From the NCBI GenBank assembly GCA_002438505.1, contig DJPI01000010.1, forward strand, positions 1 to 64,000: DNA of 64,000 bases, written 5' to 3'. Below are positions 15,923 through 25,786 of this stretch, piece by piece. Positions within the stretch are counted from its first letter, which is position 1; every line of letters starts with the position of its first letter. The stretch is from Ruminococcaceae bacterium UBA6416 (GTDB lineage: Bacteria > Bacillota > Clostridia > Oscillospirales > Acutalibacteraceae). The position numbers and the translations under genes are program-made. Below the pieces are notes generated by a model that saw only the letters and a program-made list of their open reading frames with translations, was not told the DNA's origin and did not search any database.

Positions 15923-18900
15923 ATGGAAAACAACGGTTTTTTTTCGGTTTTCGGTGCATTTCCGGAAAACGAACAGGCTTCCGCTGCCTTTGCGGATTGC
16001 AGAATTGATAACATTAAAATACACTTTGAGAGCAGGAAAATGGAGCTTGAGCTTTCGTTTTCCGCTCTTGTCTTGCAGCGTGAAATTGAGTATGCCGAGG
16101 AGCTTTTAAAAGAAAGGCTTGACCTTTCTGAAATTGAAATTTTTCCGAGGATGCCGTCTGAGCTTTTCTCCGAAGGATATTTTTCTTCCCTTGTCAAAAA
16201 GGTCAACTCGTCCGTTGCGGCGAGCAACGGCTTTTTTGTTGGCGCAACCGCTTCCTTTGACGGAACAACCCTTTCGGTTCACCTCACCCACGGCGGAAAA
16301 AACATTCTTGAAGGCTGCGGCTGCAAGGACTTTATGGAAAGGCTCATTCTTGACCGCTTTTCAAGAAGAGTGAATGTTGAGTTTTTCGGTGAGGAGCTTT
16401 CCGTTGAGGACGAGGCATACACCGAAATGATCAAAGCCGCCGAGGATAACAACCTGCGCGCAAAGGGGATTGACCCCGAAGAAGTCCGCGCTGCGGCGGC
16501 AAAGCCGAAAGAGCACAAGGTTATTGAGGGCATTCCGCTCTATTTTGAAACCGCACACCCCGTTCTCGGAAGCCGGATAACAAAAAAGCCGCGTCCGCTT
16601 TCGGAAATCAGCATTGAGGACGGCTCCTGCGTTGTTTGGGGCGATGTTTTCGGCCTTGAGGTCAGAGAAACAAGGGATGGAAGGAGCAATATTGTTACCT
16701 TCAACATCACCGACCGTACATACGCCTATTCCTGCAAGATTTTTGAAAAGAAGGAATACTGCGCCCATATTCTCGAAAAGGTTGCAGACGGGGTGACGCT
16801 TCTTGTCCGCGGAGACCTCACCTATGACAAGTATTCGGGCGAAACCGTCATAAGCCCGAAAGCAATTTCAACAATTCAAAAGATTCCGCCGATTGATGAT
16901 GCCGAGGAAAAGCGCGTTGAGCTTCATCTTCACACAAAGATGTCAATGATGGACGGCCTCACGGATGCAAAGCTCCTTGTTAAGCGCGCAATAGCGTGGG
17001 GACATAAGGCGATTGCAATCACCGACCACGGCGTTGTTCAGGCGTTTCCGGAGGCGATTGCCGCCGCCGGAGGAAAAATCAAGGTCATCCTCGGAATGGA
17101 GGGTTACTTTGTCAACGATGATGAGCAGAGCTTTGAAAACTGGAAAAAGGAGAAAAAGGCAAAATATTTTCACCAGATAATCCTGGCCAAAAACAGCACG
17201 GGACTCAAAAACTTATATAAGCTCATCTCTCTTTCAAACGTAAAATATTTTCACAGAAAGCCGATAATCCCGAAAAGCGAGCTTATGAAGTATCGCGAGG
17301 GACTGATTGTCGGAAGTGCGTGCGAGGCCGGCGAGCTTTACCGCGCAATAGCAACGGGCAAAAGCGATGAAACAATTTTGAAAATCGCCTCGTTTTATGA
17401 CTATCTTGAAATTCAGCCATGCGGAAACAACAGATATATGATTGACAGTGAGCGCTTTCCGCTCGTCAACAGCATTGAGGACATTCAGAACATGAACCGG
17501 AAGGTTGTTCATGTTGCGGACAAGCTTGGAAAAATGACCGTTGCAACCTGCGATGTCCATTTTATTGACCCCGAGGACAGCGTTTTCAGGGCAATTCTCA
17601 TGGCCGGACAGGGCTTTCAGGACGCGGACAAGCAGGCTCCGCTTTTCTTCCGGAACACCAAGGATATGCTTGCCGAATTCGACTATCTCGGTGAGGAGAC
17701 GGCAAGGGAGGTCGTCATTGAAAACCCCGGAAAAATTGCCGATATGATTGAAGAACTGACCCCGATTCCGAGCGGCAACTATCCGCCGTCTCTTGAAGGT
17801 GCAGACGATGAGCTCAAACGGCTCTGCTGGGAAAAAACAAAGCGCCTTTACGGCGATCCGGTTCCGGAATATGTTGCTTCAAGGCTCACAAGAGAGCTTG
17901 ATTCAATCATCAAACACGGTTTCGGCGTTCTTTATATGATTGCGCAAAAGCTTGTTAAAAACTCCGAGGATCACGGCTACCATGTCGGCTCGCGTGGTTC
18001 GGTCGGTTCGTCATATGTTGCAAATGCCTCCGGAATTTCAGAGGTCAACCCTCTTGCTCCGCATTACCGCTGCCCAAAATGCAAACACTCCGAATTCTTC
18101 CTCAAGGGTGAAGTCGGTTCGGGCTATGACCTTCCGAAAAAGGACTGTCCGGAATGCGGAACGCCAATGGAGCGCGACGGCCATGACATTCCCTTTGAAA
18201 CCTTCCTCGGCTTCAAGGGTGACAAAAGCCCGGATATCGACCTCAACTTTTCCGGTGACTATCAGTCGAGGGCGCATAAATACACCGAGGAGCTTTTTGG
18301 TTCATCACACGTTTTCAAGGCGGGAACGATTGCAACCGTTGCGGACAAGACCGCGTTCGGCTTTGTCAAAAAGTACCTTGACGAAAGGGGAAGAAAGGTT
18401 TCCCGTGCGGAGGAGTCCAGGCTCACAATCGGCTGCACCGGTGTCAAAAGAACAACCGGCCAGCACCCCGGAGGAATGGTTGTTGTTCCGAATGCCTTTG
18501 AGGCGGAGGACTTCACACCGGTTCAGTATCCGTCCGATGACGCAACAAAGGGTCAGACCACAACACACTTTGACTTCCATGCGCTTCACGATACCATTCT
18601 GAAGCTTGATAACCTCGGCCACGATGTTCCGACACTTTATAAACACCTTGAAGATTTGACGGGCATTCCCGTTATGGAGACGGACATCTGCGACCCGAAA
18701 ATTTATGAAATGCTGACGAGCACAAAGCCGCTCGGCGTTACACCGGAGGACATTGACTGCCCAACGGGTACGCTCACAATTCCGGAAATGGGAACGCCGT
18801 TCGTCATCCAGATGCTCCTTGACGCTCAACCGAAGAACTTTTCAGACCTTTTGCAAATTTCCGGCCTTTCCCACGGAACGGACGTTTGGCTCGGCAATGC

Positions 18901-19684
18901 ACAGGATCTCATTAAGGACGGAACCTGCACAATTTCTGAGGTTATCGGAACGCGAGACAGCATTATGGTCTATCTTATGCACAAAGGTCTTGAACCGAGC
19001 CATGCGTTTAAAATCATGGAAACGGTGCGAAAGGGACTCATTGCCAAGGGAAAAGTCTCCGCGGAAGTTTGGAAAGGCATGGAGCAGGATATGCGCGAAC
19101 ACAATGTTCCTGAATGGTATATCAAATCCTGCTATAAAATCAAGTATATGTTCCCGAAAGCGCACGCTGCGGCATATGTCAGCGCAGCACTGCGCCTCGG
19201 CTGGTACAAAATTTATCATCCGCTGGAATATTACGCCGCATTCATGACCGTCCGCGGCGGAGACATTGACGCGGCAGCCGTTATTGAGGGCAGAGCCGCG
19301 GTCAAAAAGCGTATGGCGGAAATTAAGGCCGCCGGAAAGGACGCCGCGCCGAAAGAGCAGAATATGTTCCCCGGTTTGCAGGCGGTTAATGAGATGATGG
19401 CGCGCGGAATTGAGTTTTTGCCCGTTGATATCTATAAATCCGACGCAAAGGTCTATCAAATTGAGGACGGAAAAATCAGAATGCCGTTCAGCGCGCTCAG
19501 CGGCGTTGGCGAAAGCGCCGCAGTCGGCCTTGAAAAGGCGAGGGAAGGAGTTGACCGCTTTGTTTCGGTTGATGACTTTGCCGCAAGAGCCGGTGCCTCA
19601 AGCGCGGTCATTGAAGCGCTGAGACAGGTCGGCGCACTCAAGGGTATTCCGGAAACAAGGCAGATAAGCCTTTTTGAGTTTTAA
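15923..19684 (+). CDS. polC: DNA polymerase III PolC lacking the exonuclease insert
   Basis: The replicative Gram-positive polymerase, 1253 residues against about 1440 in Bacillus subtilis. Visible in order are the N-terminal domain, an OB-like segment (about 235-320), the PHP domain starting E-L-H-L-H-T (from residue 333), the zinc-binding C-P-K-C near 717 with C-P-E-C near 744, and the catalytic P-D-I-D-L-N-F-S-G near 770. In normal PolC a proofreading DnaQ-type exonuclease of about 170 residues is inserted in the PHP domain. Here E-G-Y-F-V-N-D-D (393-400) runs within about 20 residues into H-Q-I-I-L-A-K-N, and no D-x-E-T-T-G motif exists. The reading frame is continuous, so this looks like a real domain absence. 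trmN6-like and rsmI genes follow closely. Confidence 0.95.
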   Translation: MENNGFFSVFGAFPENEQASAAFADCRIDNIKIHFESRKMELELSFSALVLQREIEYAEELLKERLDLSEIEIFPRMPSELFSEGYFSSLVKKVNSSVAASNGFFVGATASFDGTTLSVHLTHGGKNILEGCGCKDFMERLILDRFSRRVNVEFFGEELSVEDEAYTEMIKAAEDNNLRAKGIDPEEVRAAAAKPKEHKVIEGIPLYFETAHPVLGSRITKKPRPLSEISIEDGSCVVWGDVFGLEVRETRDGRSNIVTFNITDRTYAYSCKIFEKKEYCAHILEKVADGVTLLVRGDLTYDKYSGETVISPKAISTIQKIPPIDDAEEKRVELHLHTKMSMMDGLTDAKLLVKRAIAWGHKAIAITDHGVVQAFPEAIAAAGGKIKVILGMEGYFVNDDEQSFENWKKEKKAKYFHQIILAKNSTGLKNLYKLISLSNVKYFHRKPIIPKSELMKYREGLIVGSACEAGELYRAIATGKSDETILKIASFYDYLEIQPCGNNRYMIDSERFPLVNSIEDIQNMNRKVVHVADKLGKMTVATCDVHFIDPEDSVFRAILMAGQGFQDADKQAPLFFRNTKDMLAEFDYLGEETAREVVIENPGKIADMIEELTPIPSGNYPPSLEGADDELKRLCWEKTKRLYGDPVPEYVASRLTRELDSIIKHGFGVLYMIAQKLVKNSEDHGYHVGSRGSVGSSYVANASGISEVNPLAPHYRCPKCKHSEFFLKGEVGSGYDLPKKDCPECGTPMERDGHDIPFETFLGFKGDKSPDIDLNFSGDYQSRAHKYTEELFGSSHVFKAGTIATVADKTAFGFVKKYLDERGRKVSRAEESRLTIGCTGVKRTTGQHPGGMVVVPNAFEAEDFTPVQYPSDDATKGQTTTHFDFHALHDTILKLDNLGHDVPTLYKHLEDLTGIPVMETDICDPKIYEMLTSTKPLGVTPEDIDCPTGTLTIPEMGTPFVIQMLLDAQPKNFSDLLQISGLSHGTDVWLGNAQDLIKDGTCTISEVIGTRDSIMVYLMHKGLEPSHAFKIMETVRKGLIAKGKVSAEVWKGMEQDMREHNVPEWYIKSCYKIKYMFPKAHAAAYVSAALRLGWYKIYHPLEYYAAFMTVRGGDIDAAAVIEGRAAVKKRMAEIKAAGKDAAPKEQNMFPGLQAVNEMMARGIEFLPVDIYKSDAKVYQIEDGKIRMPFSALSGVGESAAVGLEKAREGVDRFVSVDDFAARAGASSAVIEALRQVGALKGIPETRQISLFEF

Positions 19685-19689
19685 CAGGG

Positions 19690-20445
19690 GTGAGAAAAAC
19701 GGAATTTGAACTTCATGAGGGCGAGCGCCTTGACCCGCTTGGCGGCGGACTGAAAATTATTGTTTCAAAGGAGCATATCTTTGGAACGGATGCGGTTTTG
19801 CTCGCTTTTTTTTCAGAGATCAGAAAAAACGATACTGCCTGTGACCTTGGAACGGGCTGCGGAATTATTCCGCTCCTTTGGTGCAAAAAGGAGACGGGAA
19901 AGCTCTTTGCTGTTGAAATTCAAAAAAGGGCGTGTTTTCAGCTTGAACGCTCGCTTGCTTTCAATAATCTTTCAGAAAGAGTCGGCGTTGTTAACCATGA
20001 CCTGCGTGAGCTTAAAGGAGTTCTTCCGTTCGGCGCGTTTGACCTTGTGACGATGAATCCGCCGTATAAAAAAGTCGGCGCCGGAATTGAGAGCGCGAGC
20101 GAAAGTGACAAAATTGCAAGGCATGAAACAATGTGCGGCATTGATGATTGCTGTGCCGCGGCGGCAAAGCTCCTGCGCTTTGGCGGAAGGCTCTGCCTTT
20201 GCCACAGGCCGGAGCGCCTTTGCGATGTCATGGTGAGCATGAGGCAGCACAACCTTGAGCCGAAAAGGCTCAGGTTTGTTTCAAAAAATGCGGACGGCGC
20301 CCCGTGGCTGTTTCTTATTGAGGGAAAGCTCGGCGCCCGCAGCTTTATTAATATTGAAAAAAGCTTATATATTGAAACCCCGGACGGAAAGCCGTCTGAG
20401 GAGCTTTTAAAAATCATGGGTGATTACACGGAGGGAAAAAGATGA
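19690..20445 (+). CDS. tRNA1(Val) adenine-N6 methyltransferase-like (TrmN6 family)
   Basis: A 251-residue SAM-dependent methyltransferase. The SAM site is D-L-G-T-G-C-G-I-I-P-L, and the catalytic motif for adenine-N6 methylation, N-P-P-Y, occurs in V-T-M-N-P-P-Y-K. Close relatives methylate A37 of tRNA1(Val). The start is GTG 19690, six bases after the polC stop, with a weak binding site. The end overlaps rsmI by four bases (ATGA), so translation is coupled. Confidence 0.88.
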   Translation: MRKTEFELHEGERLDPLGGGLKIIVSKEHIFGTDAVLLAFFSEIRKNDTACDLGTGCGIIPLLWCKKETGKLFAVEIQKRACFQLERSLAFNNLSERVGVVNHDLRELKGVLPFGAFDLVTMNPPYKKVGAGIESASESDKIARHETMCGIDDCCAAAAKLLRFGGRLCLCHRPERLCDVMVSMRQHNLEPKRLRFVSKNADGAPWLFLIEGKLGARSFINIEKSLYIETPDGKPSEELLKIMGDYTEGKR

Positions 20446-21266
20446 GCGGAACGCTTTTTGTTGTCGGAACACCGATAGGAAATTTGGGCGATTTTTCGCC
20501 GCGTGCGGTTGAAACGCTCAGTGATTGCGACTTCATTGCGGCGGAGGATACCAGAGTTACGCTCAAACTGCTCAACCACTTTGAAATCAAAAAACCAATG
20601 ATAAGCTATTTTGAACATAACCGCCGCGAAAAGGGAGAAATTATTGCCCAAAGAATTCTTGCCGGTGAAAACTGCGCTCTTGTGACGGACGCCGGAATGC
20701 CGGCTGTTTCAGATCCCGGTGAGGATCTTGTTGCCCTCTGCGCAGAAAAGGGGATAGATGTGAAAGTCATTCCGGGACCGTCTGCCTTTGTTGCGGCTGC
20801 GGCGCTTTCCGGGCTTCCGGTTGGCCGCTTCACTTTTGAGGGCTTTTTGAGCATGAACAAGCAAAGCCGCCGCGAACACCTTCTTTCCGTTAAGCACGAA
20901 AAGCGGACGATGATTTTTTATGAGGCACCCCACAAGCTTTCCGCAACACTTAAAGACCTTTTTGACTGCCTTGGCGACCGGAGGCTTGCAATAGTTCGCG
21001 AAATTACAAAAATTCATGAGGAGGCAATCCGCACAACGCTGAAAGAAGCCGCCGAAAAATACGCCGAAACGCCGCTTAAAGGCGAGATTGTTCTTGTTAT
21101 TGAGGGCGAAAAGGAGGAAAAGGCCGAGGTCACGCTTGAGGACGCCGTCACTCTTGCAAAGCAATACATTGAAGAGGGGCTCAGCTCCTCCTTTGCCGCA
21201 AAAAAAGCCGCAAAGGAAACCGGTCTCAAAAAGGGCGATATTTATAATCTCATCAAGGAGGACTGA
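20442..21266 (+). CDS. rsmI: 16S rRNA (cytidine1402-2'-O)-methyltransferase
   Basis: A 274-residue tetrapyrrole-methylase-fold enzyme that methylates the ribose of C1402 in the decoding centre. Family blocks seen are L-F-V-V-G-T-P-I-G-N-L-G-D at the start, A-E-D-T-R, L-V-T-D-A-G-M-P-A-V-S-D-P-G and V-I-P-G-P-S-A. ATGA overlap with the upstream gene. The downstream gene's ribosome binding site lies inside its last codons. Confidence 0.96.
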   Translation: MSGTLFVVGTPIGNLGDFSPRAVETLSDCDFIAAEDTRVTLKLLNHFEIKKPMISYFEHNRREKGEIIAQRILAGENCALVTDAGMPAVSDPGEDLVALCAEKGIDVKVIPGPSAFVAAAALSGLPVGRFTFEGFLSMNKQSRREHLLSVKHEKRTMIFYEAPHKLSATLKDLFDCLGDRRLAIVREITKIHEEAIRTTLKEAAEKYAETPLKGEIVLVIEGEKEEKAEVTLEDAVTLAKQYIEEGLSSSFAAKKAAKETGLKKGDIYNLIKED

Positions 21267-21268
21267 GA

Positions 21269-21880
21269 ATGGCTGAGTGGTTTTGTCAATATTGGCGATA
21301 CGTTTTGGGCTTTATCGGCGCGTGTGTTGTTTTGTTTTTTGCTTTGCGCGCCGCAGTGAAAGCGAGCGCAGAGCACAGAAAAAGCTATAAGGCTGAGGAG
21401 GAATATATAACACGGCTGAAAGCCCTGAAAGAAAAATATGTTCCGCTGACAAAAGATGCGGTTGACTCGGCGCCCGAGGATGAACTGCTTGAGGGGACAG
21501 CGCTTGGAATTCAGCTTTTCCTTCAAAAGCAGGAGGACATGGAAAAAGCTTTTTTGACCCTTCCCGATGAAAAGAAATTGATTTATACCTTGGACGTTTT
21601 TGTCTCGGACAAAACCGTTTCCGCGTTTTTCCGGAATAATTCGCAGATTCTCAAAAGCCGCCTTGTTCCGGCGCTATTTCTCGTTGGTCTTGAAGAGCAG
21701 GCTCGGTGCATTGCTCCCGTTTCAAAAATGTTTGACGATAATGACGAGGAAACTTCTCTTGACAATGACGCCGTTGAACGGCTTGACGGGGAGCTTGAAA
21801 ACAAAGGACTTTTAAGTTTTATTAAGCTTTCGGCCGCAAAATATATTAAAGATAATGAAAAATTGTTTATTGAACCGTGA
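21269..21880 (+). CDS. Membrane-anchored hypothetical protein
   Basis: Not recognised. The 203-residue protein has one N-terminal membrane helix (about 10-28) followed by a mostly helical, acidic soluble part, probably cytoplasmic. The segment L-G-I-Q-L-F-L-Q-K-Q-E-D-M-E-K through V-F-V-S-D-K-T-V-S-A-F-F-R-N is faintly like DMP19/DUF4375 proteins, without certainty. It starts two bases after rsmI, with GGAGG within the rsmI end, and is therefore translationally tied to that operon. Confidence 0.7.
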   Translation: MAEWFCQYWRYVLGFIGACVVLFFALRAAVKASAEHRKSYKAEEEYITRLKALKEKYVPLTKDAVDSAPEDELLEGTALGIQLFLQKQEDMEKAFLTLPDEKKLIYTLDVFVSDKTVSAFFRNNSQILKSRLVPALFLVGLEEQARCIAPVSKMFDDNDEETSLDNDAVERLDGELENKGLLSFIKLSAAKYIKDNEKLFIEP

Positions 21881-21911
21881 TATTGCTTTGAAGAAAATTT
21901 GTCATTTTCGA

Positions 21912-21940
21912 TTGACTTTTTTCTTTTATAAGTGTATAAT
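21912..21940 (+). promoter_or_regulatory. Promoter of the lipoprotein gene
   Basis: TTGACT at 21912-21917 and TATAAT at 21935-21940 with a 17-base spacer. Confidence 0.85.
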
Positions 21941-21979
21941 GCTGTTTGTTGTCCGTATTAACAGATTGGAGGCTATCAT

Positions 21980-22777
21980 ATGCGCAAAATACTGCCGTTT
22001 ATCATGGCTTTTGCGATTGTTGTCTGTCTTGCCGCCTGCAAGGATAAAAATGAACCGGCGAGTCTGAACACAATTTCAACAAGCTCTCCGGCCGGTTCCC
22101 TTTCTCAGCCGTCGCAGGATTCTGCCGTCAGCGTCAGCAGTCCGGCGGGAGAAAATTCTCCGGAGACCTATGTTCTCACAACCGCTGCGGATATGACTAT
22201 GCCGACCGTTATGACAACGGCGTTCAATGTTGCAAACGAGAGCGTTTCAAATGATCCGTTCACAACCCAGAAGGTTACAACGGACATCAGCTTTTCCGCC
22301 GCAACAATAACCGCCCCGGTTGTCAACACAACCGCGCTCCCCTCCGTTCCGACCGTTGCCACATCAAAAGACGACAAAACAACAGGCAAAGAGAACGGAA
22401 AAACAACAACCAAAAAGAAGCCGGAATCAACAACCTCCGCTGCGGCGAAGGCTGTCAGCATATACAGCGCCGGAGTCGGCGTTGACGGCAGCGGAAAACG
22501 CATTGTCTATTCCATTGATCCATCCTGCGGAAACTTTAAGTCCAACTCAACTGTAATTTCCGTTACCGTTGATAACGAGGAGTATGACAACATTCCCTGC
22601 AAAATCAGCGCAAGCAATCTTGACGCCAGCGGCTGCCAGCAGGTGTTCATTGACCTGAGCGGAATTGAGGATCTTGCCGAAGGCTCAACGGTCAGCTTTA
22701 GCGTTCCGGCGGCTTTTCTCAACGCAAAGGACGGAAAAACATACGGAAAATCGTTCGGCAACACGATTGTTGTTTAA
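21980..22777 (+). CDS. Thr/Ser-rich lipoprotein of unknown function
   Basis: A 265-residue protein with a lipoprotein signal (lipobox C-L-A-A-C, Cys20). Residues 25-155 are a low-complexity Ser/Thr/Pro-rich linker that probably spans the cell wall. The C-terminal 110 residues form a compact beta-rich domain (S-I-Y-S-A-G-V-G-V-D to the end). No family is recognised. TTGGAGG at 21965-21971 precedes the start. It is monocistronic, with its own promoter and a strong terminator. Confidence 0.8.
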   Translation: MRKILPFIMAFAIVVCLAACKDKNEPASLNTISTSSPAGSLSQPSQDSAVSVSSPAGENSPETYVLTTAADMTMPTVMTTAFNVANESVSNDPFTTQKVTTDISFSAATITAPVVNTTALPSVPTVATSKDDKTTGKENGKTTTKKKPESTTSAAAKAVSIYSAGVGVDGSGKRIVYSIDPSCGNFKSNSTVISVTVDNEEYDNIPCKISASNLDASGCQQVFIDLSGIEDLAEGSTVSFSVPAAFLNAKDGKTYGKSFGNTIVV

Positions 22778-22804
22778 TTCAAAAGCATAATAACGTGTGG
22801 TTAA

Positions 22805-22830
22805 GCCGCCTCGACCGAGGCGGCCTTTTT
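22805..22830 (+). terminator. Terminator of the lipoprotein gene
   Basis: Stem CCGCCTCG (22806-22813) with CGAGGCGG (22816-22823), extended by an outer G-C pair, followed by a T run. Confidence 0.88.
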
Positions 22831-22916
22831 GCTGCAAAAACAGCGGATGAAAAAGAAGGTCTTTGTTTTTCAAAACAAAAAGTTCTGACTTTTTTATTAA
22901 ATAATTTGTTTTTATA

Positions 22917-22945
22917 TTGATTTAAATTCCAAGATTTACTATAAT
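22917..22945 (+). promoter_or_regulatory. Promoter of the class A PBP gene
   Basis: TTGATT at 22917-22922 and TATAAT at 22940-22945 with a 17-base spacer in an A/T-rich region. Confidence 0.78.
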
Positions 22946-23006
22946 AAAGAATACTATGGGTTGGTTTGTGAAATATACTGATTAAAGCTTCGGAGGTTTT
23001 GTTTTT

Positions 23007-25352
23007 ATGCCAAAAAGCTCAAACGATAATGAACAAAGGTCTGTGCGTACCCGTGCCGTTCAGCCGCAAAGGAAAAAAAGGCGCAAAAAGAAAAAGCACC
23101 CCGTGCTCTTTTCAATCTTTCTTGCGCTTTTCTGCCTTTTTGTTTCCGGAATGCTCACCGTTCTCATCGTTGGAACATCGGTGCTTTCCTATGTCAATAC
23201 TGTTGTTAACGGAAAGGTCATAGTCAATCTTGACAACTATAAAAGCTCTCAGAGCATGACCTCGATAATGTATTACTATAACGAAAAGAACAAACCCGTT
23301 GAAGCAACGCGCCTTCATGGAGAGGAAAACCGGATCTGGGTCAATTATGACAAAATTCCGAAAAACCTTCTCAATGCTTTTGTCTGCCTTGAGGACAAGC
23401 GCTTCTATGAGCACAGCGGCGTTGACTGGATACGAACAATCGGCGTTCTTGTCAGACCCTCACTCAACGGACAGGGCGGCTCAACAATCACTCAGCAGCT
23501 CATTAAAAACCTTACGGATCAGAAGGATGTCACTTATATCCGAAAGTTCAATGAAATTCTGCGTGCGCTCAATCTTGAAAAGTATTACTCCAAAAAGGAT
23601 ATTCTTGAGGCGTACCTCAACACCGTATATCTCGGCGCGGGCTGCTATGGCGTTAAGACCGCTGCGGAAACCTATTTCGGAAAATCCGTCAGCAAGCTCA
23701 ATGTTGCCGAGTGTGCAATGATTGCCGGTATCACGCAGGCTCCGTATTCCTATAACCCCTATGTAAACTATGACGCCGCCGTCACAAGGCAAAGGGACTG
23801 CCTTTATTATATGCACCAGCAAGGCAAGCTTACCGACGCTCAGTATCAAAAAGCGCTCAAGACCAAAATCAAACTCGCCGGAGTGAAGGAATCAAACAAC
23901 AGCTCCTCTTCAAATGAGCATATCTACTCATGGTATGAGGAATATGTTATTGATCAGGTTATTGCCGACCTGCAGAGCAAATACGGCTATGAATATAACG
24001 AGGCGTGGCGCATGGTTTATTACGGCGGACTGAAGATTTATTCCGCCGTTGACAAGAGCGTTCAGTCTGAGCTTGAAGATATCTATAAAAACAAGACCGG
24101 CTTCCCATTCGCTTCAAAGGATTCATATGGGCGGTATCCGCAGTCCGCAATGACAATTATGGACTATAAAGGCCGCATTGTTGCCCTTGTTGGCGGAACG
24201 GGAAAAAAGACCACCAACCGCTCTTATAACCGCGCAACGGACAAACGCGCAAAGCGTCAGCCCGGTTCTTCAATCAAGCCGCTCGGCGTTTACGCTCCGG
24301 CGATGGATCTCGGCCTCATTTCTCCAACGTCAATGATTCTTGAAAAAGCAATCACTCTTAACGGTGAACCGTGGCCGAGGAACTTCAACGGTGACCACGG
24401 TTCCGGAAGCTATATCACCGTTCAGGAGGCGCTTGTCCGCTCCCTTAACACAGTTCCGGTAAGAATACTCAGCGAGATGCTTGGTGTCAAGTCCGCTTTT
24501 GAATATGCAAACGAGCATTTCCATCTCAACCTTTCAAGCAGTGATATGGATCTTTCTCCGCTCGCCGTTGGCGGAACAAACACCGGCGTAACAACGCTTG
24601 AAATGGCCGCCGCCTTTGCAACATTCGGAAACGGCGGAAAATATTATAAGCCCTACAGCTACTATAAGGTTCTTGACCGCAACGGAAAAACGCTGCTTGA
24701 CAACACAAAGAACGAGCCGGAAAGGGCAATCAAAACCGCAACGGCCAACTCCATGCTTTCAATGCTCACAAAGGCCGTCACTCAGTCCAACGGTACCGGC
24801 TACGGCTCATACATTTCCGGTTTCCAGACCTTTGCAAAAACCGGAACAACGTCTGAAAACTGCGATAAGTGGTATTGCGGCGGAACTCCATACTATGTAA
24901 CGGCCGTCTGGTACGGTTATGATTACCGCGCCGATTTGCACACGGGCTCGAGCAATCCCGCAAAAACCATTTTCCGCGAGGTGTTCAGCACGATTCACAA
25001 AGGACTTGAAAGCAAGACCTTTGCAGACGTCATTGAAGAAACCGGCGGAGAAAAGGGAGATGCAAACATCTTTGTTTCCACCGACCCTGTTGTGACCTCA
25101 GAGCTTGACACAACCGAGGATGAATCAACAACGGAAAGCACAACAAGGAACCGCACAACCGAACCGAAAACAACAAAGCCAAGGAGTACAACCGAACCGA
25201 CCACGGCACCGACCACGGTACCGCCGACAACGATGAATCCGCCTTCAACAAAGCCTTCAACAACCGAACCGACCACAGCTCCGACAACAACCGAACCGCC
25301 GACTTCAAAGCCGGAGCCTTCCTCATCCTCGGCTGAAGAAGGCGGCGAATAA
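23007..25352 (+). CDS. Class A penicillin-binding protein (PBP1A type)
   Basis: A 781-residue bifunctional peptidoglycan synthase. After a short basic cytoplasmic tail and one membrane helix (about 36-60) comes the GT51 transglycosylase with E-D-K-R-F-Y-E-H-S-G-V-D and G-G-S-T-I-T-Q-Q-L-I-K-N. The transpeptidase follows with S-S-I-K (SxxK), S-L-N and K-T-G-T-T. The last 80 residues are a Thr/Pro/Glu repeat (T-T-E-P-T-T-A-P-T), probably an extended wall-spanning tail. CGGAGG at 22991-22996 sets the start. ruvX follows 12 bases later. Confidence 0.96.
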   Translation: MPKSSNDNEQRSVRTRAVQPQRKKRRKKKKHPVLFSIFLALFCLFVSGMLTVLIVGTSVLSYVNTVVNGKVIVNLDNYKSSQSMTSIMYYYNEKNKPVEATRLHGEENRIWVNYDKIPKNLLNAFVCLEDKRFYEHSGVDWIRTIGVLVRPSLNGQGGSTITQQLIKNLTDQKDVTYIRKFNEILRALNLEKYYSKKDILEAYLNTVYLGAGCYGVKTAAETYFGKSVSKLNVAECAMIAGITQAPYSYNPYVNYDAAVTRQRDCLYYMHQQGKLTDAQYQKALKTKIKLAGVKESNNSSSSNEHIYSWYEEYVIDQVIADLQSKYGYEYNEAWRMVYYGGLKIYSAVDKSVQSELEDIYKNKTGFPFASKDSYGRYPQSAMTIMDYKGRIVALVGGTGKKTTNRSYNRATDKRAKRQPGSSIKPLGVYAPAMDLGLISPTSMILEKAITLNGEPWPRNFNGDHGSGSYITVQEALVRSLNTVPVRILSEMLGVKSAFEYANEHFHLNLSSSDMDLSPLAVGGTNTGVTTLEMAAAFATFGNGGKYYKPYSYYKVLDRNGKTLLDNTKNEPERAIKTATANSMLSMLTKAVTQSNGTGYGSYISGFQTFAKTGTTSENCDKWYCGGTPYYVTAVWYGYDYRADLHTGSSNPAKTIFREVFSTIHKGLESKTFADVIEETGGEKGDANIFVSTDPVVTSELDTTEDESTTESTTRNRTTEPKTTKPRSTTEPTTAPTTVPPTTMNPPSTKPSTTEPTTAPTTTEPPTSKPEPSSSSAEEGGE

Positions 25353-25364
25353 GGGGAAAAGAAG

Positions 25365-25775
25365 ATGGTGATTCTTTCTGTTGATTACGGAGATGCAAGA
25401 ACGGGACTTGCCGTTTGTGACAGACTTGAGATGCTTGCCTCACCCGTTGGCGTGATTTTTGAAAAATATGAGCCGAAAGTTCTTGAACAGGTTAAGCTTG
25501 CCGCGGAAAAGACAGGGACACAGCACATTGTTGTCGGACTTCCGCGCAACATGGACGGCTCATTCGGCGAACGCGCCGAAAAATGTGCGGCCTTTGCCGC
25601 AAAGCTGCAGGAGCTTACCGGAATTAAAACCGAAACATGGGACGAACGGCTGACAACGGTCAGCGCCCACCGTGCGCTCAATGAGGTCAATGTCCGCGGA
25701 AAAAAGCGAAAGAACATTGTTGACGCCGTTTCCGCCGTCATGATTCTTGAGGATTTTCTCAAGTCAAGAAGCTGA
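25365..25775 (+). CDS. ruvX: Holliday junction resolvase-like protein (YqgF/RuvX)
   Basis: A 136-residue RNase H-fold nuclease. The start S-V-D-Y-G-D-A-R-T-G-L-A carries the first catalytic Asp, G-L-P-R-N-M-D-G-S is the second strand motif and D-E-R-L-T-T the third. Relatives act in 16S rRNA 5' maturation and on Holliday junctions. It is the last gene of the unit with the PBP and is followed by a terminator. Confidence 0.93.
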   Translation: MVILSVDYGDARTGLAVCDRLEMLASPVGVIFEKYEPKVLEQVKLAAEKTGTQHIVVGLPRNMDGSFGERAEKCAAFAAKLQELTGIKTETWDERLTTVSAHRALNEVNVRGKKRKNIVDAVSAVMILEDFLKSRS

Positions 25776-25786
25776 AAAACGAACAA

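Noticed and set aside
17940..18602. Plus-strand open frame of 220 codons inside polC
   Set aside because: It is a shifted frame within the conserved polymerase region; the translation is Arg/Ser-rich and has no ribosome binding site.
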